From Sphingobacterium thalpophilum (GTDB lineage: Bacteria; Bacteroidota; Bacteroidia; Sphingobacteriales; Sphingobacteriaceae): DNA of 64,000 nucleotides. The stretch is taken from NCBI RefSeq assembly GCF_038396785.1, contig NZ_CP151087.1, positions 2,728,001-2,792,000 of the forward strand, in the 5' to 3' direction. Shown piece by piece: positions 47,001-55,487 of this stretch. The position numbers and the translations under genes were made by a program. The notes under the pieces were generated by a model. It searched no databases. It was not told the origin of the DNA and saw nothing but the letters and a program-made list of their open reading frames with translations. How positions within the stretch are numbered: position 1 is the stretch's first letter; each line of letters opens with the position of its first letter.

Positions 47001-47230
47001 TGCGAGAACTGTCTGTTAGCTACCGAATTCCATCCACTGTTACTCAAAAACTCAAATTAAATAACGTGAGAGTTTCTCTATTGGGTAGAAATCTATTCTA
47101 CTTCTACAGAACTCTGAAAAATATTGATCCAGAATCACCAGTTGGAAATCAGTGGTGGTCACAAGGTGTAGACGTGGGTTCCAATACAGCAACAAGAAGT
47201 TTTGGTATATCATTGAATGCTAATTTTTAA
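44006..47230 (+). CDS. SusC/RagA family TonB-linked outer-membrane transporter (module 1)
   Basis: SusC proteins form TonB-dependent beta-barrels that import oligosaccharides under a SusD lid. The 1074 residues comprise a signal peptide (to about 24, TSLYAQQ), a carboxypeptidase-regulatory-like domain (ITGTVTDAKGPVSGATVSVK, 27-46), the TonB-box region DEVVVTAMGIKRD near 105, the plug (GKVSGVKITTAPGG, IRGINS, PADIESMSILKGSAASALYG) and the barrel ending in ISLNANF. The first 21 bases of the gene are identical to those of the second susC. It pairs with the SusD gene 11 bases downstream. Confidence 0.95.
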   Translation: MSLFYKKATGIALCTLFSATSLYAQQTITGTVTDAKGPVSGATVSVKGTTKGTQTNASGAFTIQAAPGEVLRISIVGYRTQEITVTSAKSIKVSLTEDASALDEVVVTAMGIKRDSKALGYAVSTIKAEEITKAGNTNIGSALYGKVSGVKITTAPGGASSAVNVQIRGINSLNYQRQPLYVVDGVIIRNDEQYGTKGANNNNYWDDQRIRGNGMLDINPADIESMSILKGSAASALYGSDAASGVIVITTKKGIKGRGLGIDFNYNGSIERAAFLPRFQNIYGPGYDAATNIANGADAEGWIADKDSPSGRRPYFRSYGNFGPKFTGEEVRWWDGTTKKYEARENNFKDIFDLGYNSNINFAISNQTDKVNYRLSGTRMDYKSTSPGSKQSRNTFNLNSTVKMHEKLSLDLVANYTNTKTHNRSALLGQVLGSYGGFFSRTEDMSVLKEKYQTSDGYKYSAVGTGRDEDFKYSIRPYNLLDYFWSQKKNNYDETENRLLTSATLNWNVVDHLKLRGRIGNDFTSAAITNQQYNEYATRYNSTSNSSGGFSTSKGLYSILYGDVLATYANKINSDWDYSVSAGFQSREENYDDQSSTTQGGLVKENWFSISNSYAPATTTNERKKKIKYAYFGMANIGYKGFAYLDGTYRSEYSSTMPPGNNNYKYGSVSGSFIFSDALGLKSQNFNFGKLRVSYGIVGNDAGIYVANVANSQNAIATINGSVPSLTYSGSYGNLGLMPEMKYEWEYGLELKFLKNRLGLDVSYYDNYIDDQILNLTTEASAGATSQWTNVGRISNNGLEVSLTATPIQRENFSWNTRLNYSFNRTMVDKLNSGGDMLTFYSADENSLKVVAEVGKKLGNIYAYDIAKDEHGNNLISDEGYYVIDKTKYKYVGNILPKAIGGMTNTFNYKNWSLDFTVDYRLGGKMVSENQKYAMGTGAYENTLEYRETGVTLDGVNQNTGAKNNVHLSAAEYYMNTFGWGADSWTEKGAVYDNSFVKMRELSVSYRIPSTVTQKLKLNNVRVSLLGRNLFYFYRTLKNIDPESPVGNQWWSQGVDVGSNTATRSFGISLNANF

Positions 47231-47241
47231 CCTTATTAATC

Positions 47242-48822
47242 ATGAATAAGTCATTTTATATATTATTATTTTTAACGTTATCAACCCTTGGATTTACAGG
47301 TTGTAAATCCAAAATGGAAGATGCATTTAACAATCCCGATCAAACAACAGAGGCTAGCATTCCGGGGTTCTTTGCGGATTTGTTAAACAACGATAGAGTT
47401 CGCCCATCATATTGGCATTACAGAACATTTATTCTATCCAATCAAGCAATTTATACGCAAACCGTTTCATTTATACCGGGAAATACAATGTATCAACCTG
47501 GAGACAGCTATTCCTATGGTTATTGGACAGATTTTTATGCTCCCGGAGTACTTGGTGTCTATAGAAAAATGGAAGCTGCATACAATGCCTTAACACCAGA
47601 GAATAAAGCCAAAGAAGAAATTTTCCTTCAAGCAGGTAAAGTTGTTCTTTACGATGAAGCATCGAAACTAATCGATAATTTTGGAGATATACCATTTTCA
47701 GAAGCAGGGAGTTTACCATTAACGAGCATTGCTAAAAAAGCCAAATTTGATGATCAAAAAGAATTATATTATTCTTTTATAAATGATCTAAAAGCAATTA
47801 ACACTTATTTTAGTCAAGCAGCTACTACTGGTGATTTTTCAAAATTCGATATTTTAAATAGTGGCGGGATTGACAAATGGAGACGTTACACGAACTCTTT
47901 ACGTCTACGTTTGTTAATGCGAATTTCTAATGTAGATGAGAGTAAAGCTAGAACAGAAGTGTTAGAAATGTTGAACAATCCATCTACTTACCCTCTTGTA
48001 GACGGTGCCGCTAACGCAAATTACCTACCTGGAACAACAGACATTTTGCTTCAACCACTGACAACGAATACGACGACATTGCGTGATGCATTAACAGAAG
48101 GAAATAATCAATACGCAACGGATTATATGTTAAATAAAACAATGAAACCTGCTAATGATCCCCGTATACCTGTATTCTACGACAAATTTGGTGTAACTAA
48201 AGATAAAGTATTTACACCGAATAAGGACTATAATGCCATGCCTATCACCTTTACGGAGAACGATATCTTAACAAACTATCAAAAATATGCTGTATTAGAT
48301 TCGGCCACTTTCTTTGATAATGCAAAACTACCTGGCATCGTTGCTACTGCCTCTGAAACAAACTTTGCAAAAGCGGAGGCATATCTGAGATGGGGAAGTG
48401 ACACTGACGCAAAGGCGGCCTATAATCTGGCACTTAAACAGTCCGTTACGTTTTACTATTACTTGAACAAGCTAAATATTTCAGGTATAAAAACAGAAAA
48501 TAAACCTAGTGACGCTACGATTACTAATTTCGTAGACAATTCAACAGCCACTTATAGCGGAACTTCAGCTGCGAAATTAGAATTGATTTTAACGCAAAAA
48601 TGGGTTCATTATGGATTTTTACAAGCGCAACATGCTTGGTCAGAATATAGAAGAACAGGTTATCCTAAAATCACTGTTTTGACAGCTGGACTTGCTAACT
48701 ATGCTACTCCGCCATTAAGACTTCTTTATCCGACTGGGGAAATTTCTGTAAATTCTGAAAACTACGAAGCTGTTCGTTCGAAAGACACAAGAACAACTAA
48801 AATCTTCTGGGACGTCAAATAA
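47242..48822 (+). CDS. SusD/RagB family lipoprotein (module 1)
   Basis: A 526-residue surface lipoprotein that closes over the SusC barrel and binds glycan. Lipobox STLGFTGCKSK at residues 14-24, then a helical TPR-like body; FGDIPFSEAG and WRRYTNSLRLRLLMRIS are family landmarks, as are the SETNFAKAEAYLRWG and LTQKWVHYG stretches. It is of the SusD-like_2 type. The sugar specificity is not readable. A hairpin at 48876-48902 closes the operon 54 bases on. Confidence 0.92.
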   Translation: MNKSFYILLFLTLSTLGFTGCKSKMEDAFNNPDQTTEASIPGFFADLLNNDRVRPSYWHYRTFILSNQAIYTQTVSFIPGNTMYQPGDSYSYGYWTDFYAPGVLGVYRKMEAAYNALTPENKAKEEIFLQAGKVVLYDEASKLIDNFGDIPFSEAGSLPLTSIAKKAKFDDQKELYYSFINDLKAINTYFSQAATTGDFSKFDILNSGGIDKWRRYTNSLRLRLLMRISNVDESKARTEVLEMLNNPSTYPLVDGAANANYLPGTTDILLQPLTTNTTTLRDALTEGNNQYATDYMLNKTMKPANDPRIPVFYDKFGVTKDKVFTPNKDYNAMPITFTENDILTNYQKYAVLDSATFFDNAKLPGIVATASETNFAKAEAYLRWGSDTDAKAAYNLALKQSVTFYYYLNKLNISGIKTENKPSDATITNFVDNSTATYSGTSAAKLELILTQKWVHYGFLQAQHAWSEYRRTGYPKITVLTAGLANYATPPLRLLYPTGEISVNSENYEAVRSKDTRTTKIFWDVK

Positions 48823-48875
48823 ATAATCGCATATTAAACGAATAAAATCTCGCGACAATTGCCCTTAGATTTATG

Positions 48876-48902
48876 AAAGAGCCTGGTATTTCCAGGCTCT
48901 TT
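48876..48902 (+). terminator. Terminator after the first SusD gene
   Basis: AAAGAGCCTGG (48876-48886) and CCAGGCTCTTT (48892-48902) with a 5-base loop and a T-rich end. Confidence 0.88.
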
Positions 48903-49101
48903 TATTTTACCAGTATATCAAACTATACGGACAGCAATAAGCGCTACATCACTAAAAAAACACCTATTTAACGAGATGATATTCGAAATTTTTCCCTAAA
49001 ATATCATTTAAAATTATAGCAATTTCGTTACAATAGCCCACCAACCTTTCTTCTTTAGATAAAAAAAAGAGCCTTCTTTTGACCAAAAACTCATTATCAT
49101 C

Positions 49102-49132
49102 AAATTCTTTTTAAAAATTTTAAAAAGAATTT
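49102..49132. promoter_or_regulatory. Inverted repeat at the second ROK promoter, candidate operator
   Basis: Perfect 14-base arms at 49102-49115 (AAATTCTTTTTAAA) and 49119-49132 with a 3-base spacer. The core CTTTTTAAA / TTTAAAAAG is the same as at the first ROK gene and again ends 7 bases before the G of the -33 TTG. Confidence 0.6.
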
Positions 49133-49162
49133 TGAACTTAACACAAAGTGTATTTATCTTTA
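49132..49162 (+). promoter_or_regulatory. Promoter of the second ROK-SusC-SusD module
   Basis: TTG at 49132-49134, 20-base spacer, TATCTTTA at 49155-49162: the same boxes and spacing as at 42720-42750. Confidence 0.65.
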
Positions 49163-49307
49163 ACATACAATGCTTATAAGAATCTAAACATATTGATCAA
49201 CTATAAGCAAGTTACTATGAAAGACCAAGCCAGATGAAATGATTTTTATCGGCCATTATTAAACTTAGAGAAAACCAATATTTATACTAATACAATTGAA
49301 CTAAATT

Positions 49308-50471
49308 ATGGGCGGCGAAATTTTGAGAATTTTGTATTACAGACCGATGCAACCGATTGCAGATATTGCAAATTCTTTATCGAAAAGCATCCCCTCTGTC
49401 ACCAAGCAGATCAATGATCTCTTGACAAGGAATGTTGTTGTCGAAAAAGGTTATGCAGCATCCACCGGTGGAAGAAAAGCCATACAATACATGCTTAATG
49501 AAAATTTACAGCAAAGTATTATTAGCGTGTCTATCGATCAATTTTATACATCCATATCTTCTTCAAATCTTAAGGCTGAAACAATTTCGTCGCAGAATAA
49601 TATTCCTATTGACCTTAGAGATAAGGAGGCAACCGCGTCCATTCTGGAGGCATTAAACAATTTTATTATTTCCAACAACATTGACATTACGCAAGTAATC
49701 GGTATTGGAATAAGTATGCCCGGTTTTGTTGATTCGGAAACAGGTCTCAATGAATCATACAATGAGGATTCGCCCTTATATAACATTCGAAAACTATTTG
49801 AACAAAAATTTAAGGTTCCGGCCATCATTGACAATGATTCACGTTGTATCGCCTTAGCGGAACGAAAATTTGGTGAAGCAAAAGATTCATCTCACTCACT
49901 CGTGATCAATTTAAACTGGGGAGTAGGCTTAGGAATACTCATCAATGACGATATCTTCAAAGGAACCTCGGGTTATGCCGGTGAATTTAGTCATATTCCA
50001 CTTTCAGACACATTAACCTTATGTTCATGTGGCAAGCGGGGCTGCCTTGAAGTGGAGGCATCCATTAGTGCGGCCATTCGAAATACCGAACGGGACATAC
50101 AAAATGGGGAATATTCCATTTACGATAAACTAGCCCATGAACACATCAATAAAATCGACGCATTAATTGAAGCTGTCCAAATCGGAGATCAAGTAGCGAT
50201 CAACAACATTGGAAAAGTCGGCTATTTGCTAGGTAAGGGAATTTCGACATTAATACACATTCTAAATCCCGATAAAATAATCATCAGTGGCCGTGGCGCA
50301 GAAATCGGGGATATTCTGGCACCTCATATTCAAGTGGCCATTAATGAATATAGTATTCCGAAAATTTCAAGGAAGACAACGTTGGCAATTTCCACACTGC
50401 ATAAAAGGGCACAACAAAAGGGGACAACTGCCTTAGTCATCGAAAAATATATTACTAACATAATTAACTAA
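49308..50471 (+). CDS. ROK family transcriptional regulator (module 2)
   Basis: A 387-residue paralog, the same length as the first ROK protein, with the same architecture: winged helix (PIADIANSLSKSIPSVTKQI), IGIGISMPGFVD, IIDNDSRCIALAE, NWGVGLGILIND, GEFSHIPLSD and CSCGKRGCLE. The region from GEFSHIPL to CLEVEAS is almost identical to copy 1, while the middle of the sensor domain differs more. That would let the two copies answer different sugars through similar sites. An in-frame stop two codons upstream fixes the ATG. susC follows after 23 bases. Confidence 0.9.
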   Translation: MGGEILRILYYRPMQPIADIANSLSKSIPSVTKQINDLLTRNVVVEKGYAASTGGRKAIQYMLNENLQQSIISVSIDQFYTSISSSNLKAETISSQNNIPIDLRDKEATASILEALNNFIISNNIDITQVIGIGISMPGFVDSETGLNESYNEDSPLYNIRKLFEQKFKVPAIIDNDSRCIALAERKFGEAKDSSHSLVINLNWGVGLGILINDDIFKGTSGYAGEFSHIPLSDTLTLCSCGKRGCLEVEASISAAIRNTERDIQNGEYSIYDKLAHEHINKIDALIEAVQIGDQVAINNIGKVGYLLGKGISTLIHILNPDKIIISGRGAEIGDILAPHIQVAINEYSIPKISRKTTLAISTLHKRAQQKGTTALVIEKYITNIIN

Positions 50472-50494
50472 CGTTTTTAACAAACACCTAAAAC

Positions 50495-53400
50495 ATGAGT
50501 CTATTTTACAAAAAAACTGCAGGATTGGCGCTATGTACACTTTTCAGTGCTACATCGCTCTATGCGCAGCAAAGCATTTCTGGAATAGTTTCAGATGCTA
50601 ATGGACCAATTTCTGGCGCCACTGTCTCCGTAAAAGGAACCAGCAGGGGTACACAAACTGGCGGCAATGGATCTTTCACAATCCAAGCTTCAACTGGTGA
50701 AACTTTGCGTATCTCCATGGTGGGCTACAAATCTCAAGAAGTTGTGGTTGGTTCCAACAAAACAATTAATGTAAGCTTAACCAGTGATCAATCTAACCTT
50801 GAAGAAGTTGTTGTTACCGCCATGGGTATCAAAAAAGCACCTAGAGAGCTTGGTTATGCCATGAGTACGATTGATTCCAAAGAACTAACAAAAACCGGTT
50901 CACCAAACTTTGCGGGGGCACTGTATGGTAAAGCACCGGGCGTACGCATTACAACTGCTCCAGGTGGAGCGACCTCAGGGGTAAATATCAATATCCGTGG
51001 TATTAACTCTATCACAGGAGGTTCACAACCATTAGTCATTATTGATGGGGTACCTATGCGCCAAAATAAATTTGATAACTCCAATTATTGGGGCGACCAA
51101 CGTGCTCGTGGTAATGGCCTTGAGGATTTAAACCCTGAGGATATCGAAACAGTATCCATTTTAAAAGGAGCCTCAGCTGCTGCATTATATGGATCTGAAG
51201 CAATGAATGGTGTTGTCCTTATCACAACAAAATCAAATAAGGGTGGTACAGGCTTTTCAATTGATTTTAATGCAAACTATACACATGATCAAATTGCTTA
51301 CCTACCCAAATTCCAAAATGTACGTGGGCCAGGTTATAGCTTAGCTTATGCAAATGGAGGACAGGCAGAAGATAAATTTTTCTATTATGGTGCTGATCGG
51401 GCTGTAGATGGAGTTACAAGAGGGGTTTTACCTGCAACGGTAAACTTCGGACCTAAATTTGACGGTTTACCAACGGTGACCTGGGACGGTAAAGTGCGGC
51501 CTTATGAAGCTCAAAATGCTTATGGAAAGTTTTTCAATAATCCCAACAACACATCTCTTAATCTCGCCTTAGGCCACGCGACAGAAACGTCAAATGTTCG
51601 TTTCTCCCTTACTCGTCAAGATAATCAGATGACGTCGTTCGATTCGTATAACAAAAAGAACATCGTCAATTTTAACTCAACATTTAAATTGTGGAATAAA
51701 CTAACAACCGATGTTGTGGTTAATTATATCAATCAGCATACGCATAACAGACCTTTTATGACGGACCGCTTGATTAACAATTTTACGGGGATGATTTCGA
51801 CTTTTGACAACCCAGACTGGTATGCAGATCGGTATCAAACGAGTCTAGGATACAAATATGTAACAGGAACAAATCAAAGTCTTACCCCAGGTGAAAATCT
51901 AATCCACAACGGATATAAAGTCGATGTATTAGATTACTATTGGAATACGCGAGCTAAAACAAGTGACGAATATTCAAACCGCTTAATTGGTTCATTTACC
52001 AACACTTACCAAATAACAGACGACTTATCTGTTCGTGCTAGATTCTCTGCTGACGTTACATCAGCACGATTTGAAGACCGAAGCCCTAATCGCTTCCCAT
52101 TACTTTACGGTTTTGACACCGAATCAGGATTTACGACAAAAAATCAAAATCAAAACATTTATTATACCGACCTCCTTGCGTCCTATAAAAAGCAAGTTAG
52201 TAAGGACATTAAGTTAGGAGCTGCAGTAGGCTATACCGCGACAAAAAATCAAGATTTTTCGGTTAGTGGCTGGACTAACGGTGGATTATCTCAACGCAAT
52301 TGGTATGATCTATCAGCCTCTGTTAATGATTCCAGAAGCTCACAAGCTAGAATTTGGTCATTAAGAGATGCGACCTTTGGAACTTTAAATTTTAGTTTTA
52401 AAGATTATTGGTATGTAGAGGGCACATTACGCCGTGAGCTTATTTCACAGATGCACCCAGATAACAATGTTTTGTATTATCCATCCGTCAACTCAAGTTT
52501 AATCTTATCTGATGCGTTTAAACTTCCGGAAATCTTCGATTATGCGAAATTAAGAGGTTCATGGGGAATTGTCGGAAATTATCCCAATATTTTCCAAAGT
52601 GCCTTGAGCTTTTCACAAAAAACACTGGGCGATCAAGGAACAGGATCTGTGATTTATACACAGGTTCCAACATCCGGCTTCGGAAATGAGCGCATTAAAC
52701 CTGAGACCAAGCATGAAATCGAATTTGGTTTAGAAACTAGATTGTTAAAAGGCCGATTAGGATTTGACATTACTTATTACAATGGCCAAATCAAAGACCA
52801 GATCCTAGATTTTTCTTTACCAATGACGACTGGCGCTAGCTCTATTGTTGCAAACGTAGGTACATTACGTAACAAAGGATGGGAATTTGTTGTTAACGGT
52901 ACTCCAGTTCAAAGCGAAAACTTCAAGTGGAATACAACCGTCAACCTTGCTTTCAACAGAAACAACGTAGAGCAATTAGCGGGCGGTGCAACCGAATTAG
53001 AGCACCGATTTATTGATGGTGATGCGGCTAAGATTATTTCCAGAGTTGGAGAGCCGTTGGGTGATATTTACGCGCGGCCGGTAAAAACAGATGATCAAGG
53101 ACGAATGGTTGTTGACGCAAATGGTTTATATCAATTGGATAATACAACGTATAAAAAAGTTGGTAATGCCATGCCTAAAGCAATTGGTGGCTTCATCAAC
53201 TCCTTTAGTTACAAAAATTTCACTTTGGACGCTCTAATTGACTTCCGCTGGGGAGGACATATTATGCCTACCGGTATCAACTGGATGAAAAGTAGAGGTT
53301 TGCTAGAAGAAACCTTAGAGGGTATGGACGCTGAACATGGTGGATTGAGCTACTACTTGTCCGGAGGAAAAGGAATCGCTACCACTGGCTCCACTGGACC

Positions 53401-53815
53401 TAACGGAGAAACGGTTTATCATGATGGTATGTTATTGGATGGGGTTTTATTAGATGGTACTAAAAACGCGAACATCATCTCGCAAGCGACCTATTTCAAT
53501 TCAACCTATAACTGGGGTGGCCCACAATATGGTGGAAACTCTCGTTATGAACTTTATGTAGAGAAAAACAACTATATCAAGATGCGTGAACTTTCGCTCG
53601 CATATAGGCTTCCGAAAGATTTCGCTCGCAAGTTAAAAGCGAAAAACATCAGTTTATCGGCCTTTGGAAGAAACTTGTTCTTCATCTACAGAACGGCTAA
53701 ACACCTCGATCCTGAACAAATGACAGGTGGTTCACACTGGTCACAACAAATTACCAATGCTGGTTCAGGTCCAGCAACAAGAACTTATGGTTTAATGTTA
53801 CGCGCAAGTTTCTAA
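50495..53815 (+). CDS. SusC/RagA family TonB-linked outer-membrane transporter (module 2)
   Basis: An 1106-residue SusC with the same layout as module 1: signal peptide (TSLYAQQ near 25), ISGIVSDANGPISGATVSVK, LEEVVVTAMGIKKA, GKAPGVRITTAPGG, IRGINS and LNPEDIETVSILKGASAAALYG, then a barrel ending RTYGLMLRASF. The N-terminal third is close to the first SusC and the barrel loops differ, as expected when two transporters import related but different ligands. Its SusD partner starts 4 bases after the stop. Confidence 0.95.
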   Translation: MSLFYKKTAGLALCTLFSATSLYAQQSISGIVSDANGPISGATVSVKGTSRGTQTGGNGSFTIQASTGETLRISMVGYKSQEVVVGSNKTINVSLTSDQSNLEEVVVTAMGIKKAPRELGYAMSTIDSKELTKTGSPNFAGALYGKAPGVRITTAPGGATSGVNINIRGINSITGGSQPLVIIDGVPMRQNKFDNSNYWGDQRARGNGLEDLNPEDIETVSILKGASAAALYGSEAMNGVVLITTKSNKGGTGFSIDFNANYTHDQIAYLPKFQNVRGPGYSLAYANGGQAEDKFFYYGADRAVDGVTRGVLPATVNFGPKFDGLPTVTWDGKVRPYEAQNAYGKFFNNPNNTSLNLALGHATETSNVRFSLTRQDNQMTSFDSYNKKNIVNFNSTFKLWNKLTTDVVVNYINQHTHNRPFMTDRLINNFTGMISTFDNPDWYADRYQTSLGYKYVTGTNQSLTPGENLIHNGYKVDVLDYYWNTRAKTSDEYSNRLIGSFTNTYQITDDLSVRARFSADVTSARFEDRSPNRFPLLYGFDTESGFTTKNQNQNIYYTDLLASYKKQVSKDIKLGAAVGYTATKNQDFSVSGWTNGGLSQRNWYDLSASVNDSRSSQARIWSLRDATFGTLNFSFKDYWYVEGTLRRELISQMHPDNNVLYYPSVNSSLILSDAFKLPEIFDYAKLRGSWGIVGNYPNIFQSALSFSQKTLGDQGTGSVIYTQVPTSGFGNERIKPETKHEIEFGLETRLLKGRLGFDITYYNGQIKDQILDFSLPMTTGASSIVANVGTLRNKGWEFVVNGTPVQSENFKWNTTVNLAFNRNNVEQLAGGATELEHRFIDGDAAKIISRVGEPLGDIYARPVKTDDQGRMVVDANGLYQLDNTTYKKVGNAMPKAIGGFINSFSYKNFTLDALIDFRWGGHIMPTGINWMKSRGLLEETLEGMDAEHGGLSYYLSGGKGIATTGSTGPNGETVYHDGMLLDGVLLDGTKNANIISQATYFNSTYNWGGPQYGGNSRYELYVEKNNYIKMRELSLAYRLPKDFARKLKAKNISLSAFGRNLFFIYRTAKHLDPEQMTGGSHWSQQITNAGSGPATRTYGLMLRASF

Positions 53816-53819
53816 AATT

Positions 53820-55412
53820 ATGAAAATCAAAAAACACATCTTACTTGCTGGTCTATGTGCCGCGGGTATTACAGCAATAACCTCATGTAGTAAATCATCT
53901 TTTGATGAGTTATATAGAGATCCAGGAAAAATAAGTGAAGTGTCAGCCGACAAACAGTTTGCGGGAATTACCTATTCCTACAGAGAACTGGTTGTCCCAA
54001 GTTACTGGAATTACTTTGTTATCCTCCGATCGACTGCTAATCGCTATGTTCAGGCTACGGGATGGGCAAATGAAAATAATCAATTGATACCTGGAGGTGC
54101 TTCTACCCAGGATCGTTGGAATACTTATTATGCAGGTCTTGCACAATACAGAGAATTTGAAAAAGTATATACAGCACTGCCAGAAGCAGAGCGAACTCAG
54201 CTACGCATATTTTACCTTGCAGCGAAAATTTTCTTTTATGATCAAACGCAACAGGTTGTTGATTTACATGGAGATATCCCTTGGTCGCAGGCAGGCATGT
54301 TGAGTACCAATGGTGGAAATTATCCGAGCTCGTATGCTAAATATGATACTGCAGAAGATATTTATAAAACGATGCTGGATGACCTAAAAGCCATCAGTAC
54401 CGAGCTTAATACGCTGCCAGCACTAACTTCAGGTGTTTCTACGTCTTTTAAAACACAAGATTTAATCAATAAAGGTGATATAACACTATGGAAAAAATAT
54501 TGTAATTCCCTTCGCTTACGTATGTTGACTCGCGTAAGTGCTGCCTCAACATTTACAGCAAGAGCAAACCAAGAGTTGGCCGACATCATTGGAAATCAGT
54601 CAACCTATCCATTAACTCTCACCAATGCTGATAATATTGACATTAGTGTCTTCAATTCGGGATCCGATATCAATGCGAGAGGATTTAGAGATGGTTTAGA
54701 AAGCTGGAATGCCAATATTGCCGGGAAAGTGATGATTGACAACATGGTTTCAAAGGCAGATCCGAGGTTACCATTTATTTTTGAACCTGGACAAGGTGCA
54801 AATGGGGCCTATATTGGACTAGATCAGTCTTTAACGAGTGCAGAACAAACTGCTTTGATTTCCGGAACACCAGCTAATCCGAGTAAGATTGCCATCTATA
54901 ATCGTTCTACTTACTCGAGAAATGAATATTTTCCAGGGTTACTGATCACGGCATCGGAAGTCAATTATTTACTGGCTGAGTATTACAACAGGACTGGAAA
55001 TAATGCGGCTGCAAAATCAGCTTTCGAGCAGGGCATAAAACAATCCATTGCACTATTCCCTGCGATTAGGGCATTAAGCAAAGACAATACGACCACTGCC
55101 GCAGCGCAACCAACAGATGCTCAGATTAACACCTATATCTCAAATATTGGATGGGGAACAAATAATATTCAATTAATCGCTACTCAAAAATGGTTGCATT
55201 TCAACGTTATTCAACCTTTACAATCCTGGGCAGAAGTAAGAAGATTAAATTACCCAGTATTTACCTTTAGAACAGAGGTATCCGATATTCAAAAAACTGT
55301 ACCAACGCGATGGAATATTCCAGCAACAGAAGTGAATTTAAATGGAACAAATTATGACGCTGTAAAAAGCAAAGATAAGCTTGATACCAAAATCTTCTGG
55401 GACGTTAATTAA
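53820..55412 (+). CDS. SusD/RagB family lipoprotein (module 2)
   Basis: A 530-residue surface lipoprotein, lipobox ITAITSCSKSS at residues 18-28. The body carries HGDIPWSQAG, LWKKYCNSLRLRMLTRVS, ITASEVNYLLAEYYNRTG and IATQKWLHFNVIQPLQSW in the positions of the module 1 protein, and both end with DTK/TTK-IFWDV. It should act as the glycan-binding lid for the adjacent SusC. A strong hairpin follows (55439-55459). Confidence 0.92.
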   Translation: MKIKKHILLAGLCAAGITAITSCSKSSFDELYRDPGKISEVSADKQFAGITYSYRELVVPSYWNYFVILRSTANRYVQATGWANENNQLIPGGASTQDRWNTYYAGLAQYREFEKVYTALPEAERTQLRIFYLAAKIFFYDQTQQVVDLHGDIPWSQAGMLSTNGGNYPSSYAKYDTAEDIYKTMLDDLKAISTELNTLPALTSGVSTSFKTQDLINKGDITLWKKYCNSLRLRMLTRVSAASTFTARANQELADIIGNQSTYPLTLTNADNIDISVFNSGSDINARGFRDGLESWNANIAGKVMIDNMVSKADPRLPFIFEPGQGANGAYIGLDQSLTSAEQTALISGTPANPSKIAIYNRSTYSRNEYFPGLLITASEVNYLLAEYYNRTGNNAAAKSAFEQGIKQSIALFPAIRALSKDNTTTAAAQPTDAQINTYISNIGWGTNNIQLIATQKWLHFNVIQPLQSWAEVRRLNYPVFTFRTEVSDIQKTVPTRWNIPATEVNLNGTNYDAVKSKDKLDTKIFWDVN

Positions 55413-55438
55413 CGTAATTAATTACATCTATCTATAAG

Positions 55439-55459
55439 AAGGCCACCTAAGGTGGCCTT
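55439..55459 (+). terminator. Terminator after the second SusD gene
   Basis: AAGGCCACC (55439-55447), loop TAA, GGTGGCCTT (55451-55459), then CTTTTTA. It overlaps an upstream GTG (55452) of the next frame, which rules that codon out as the GH29 start. Confidence 0.88.
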
Positions 55460-55487
55460 CTTTTTATCATTTTCACTATCTTTATCC

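Larger units (their letters stand above)
48903..49307. other. Intergenic leader region of the second ROK module
   Basis: AT-rich. It holds the inverted repeat at 49102-49132 and the promoter at 49132-49162. The predicted leader from about 49169 to the ATG at 49308 is near 140 bases, much longer than in module 1; I see no clear hairpin in it. No coding frame of note. Confidence 0.55.

Noticed and set aside
55452..55487. N-terminal extension of the GH29 protein from a GTG at 55452
   Set aside because: The GTG lies in the terminator stem of the preceding operon; the ATG at 55488 gives a proper signal peptide.
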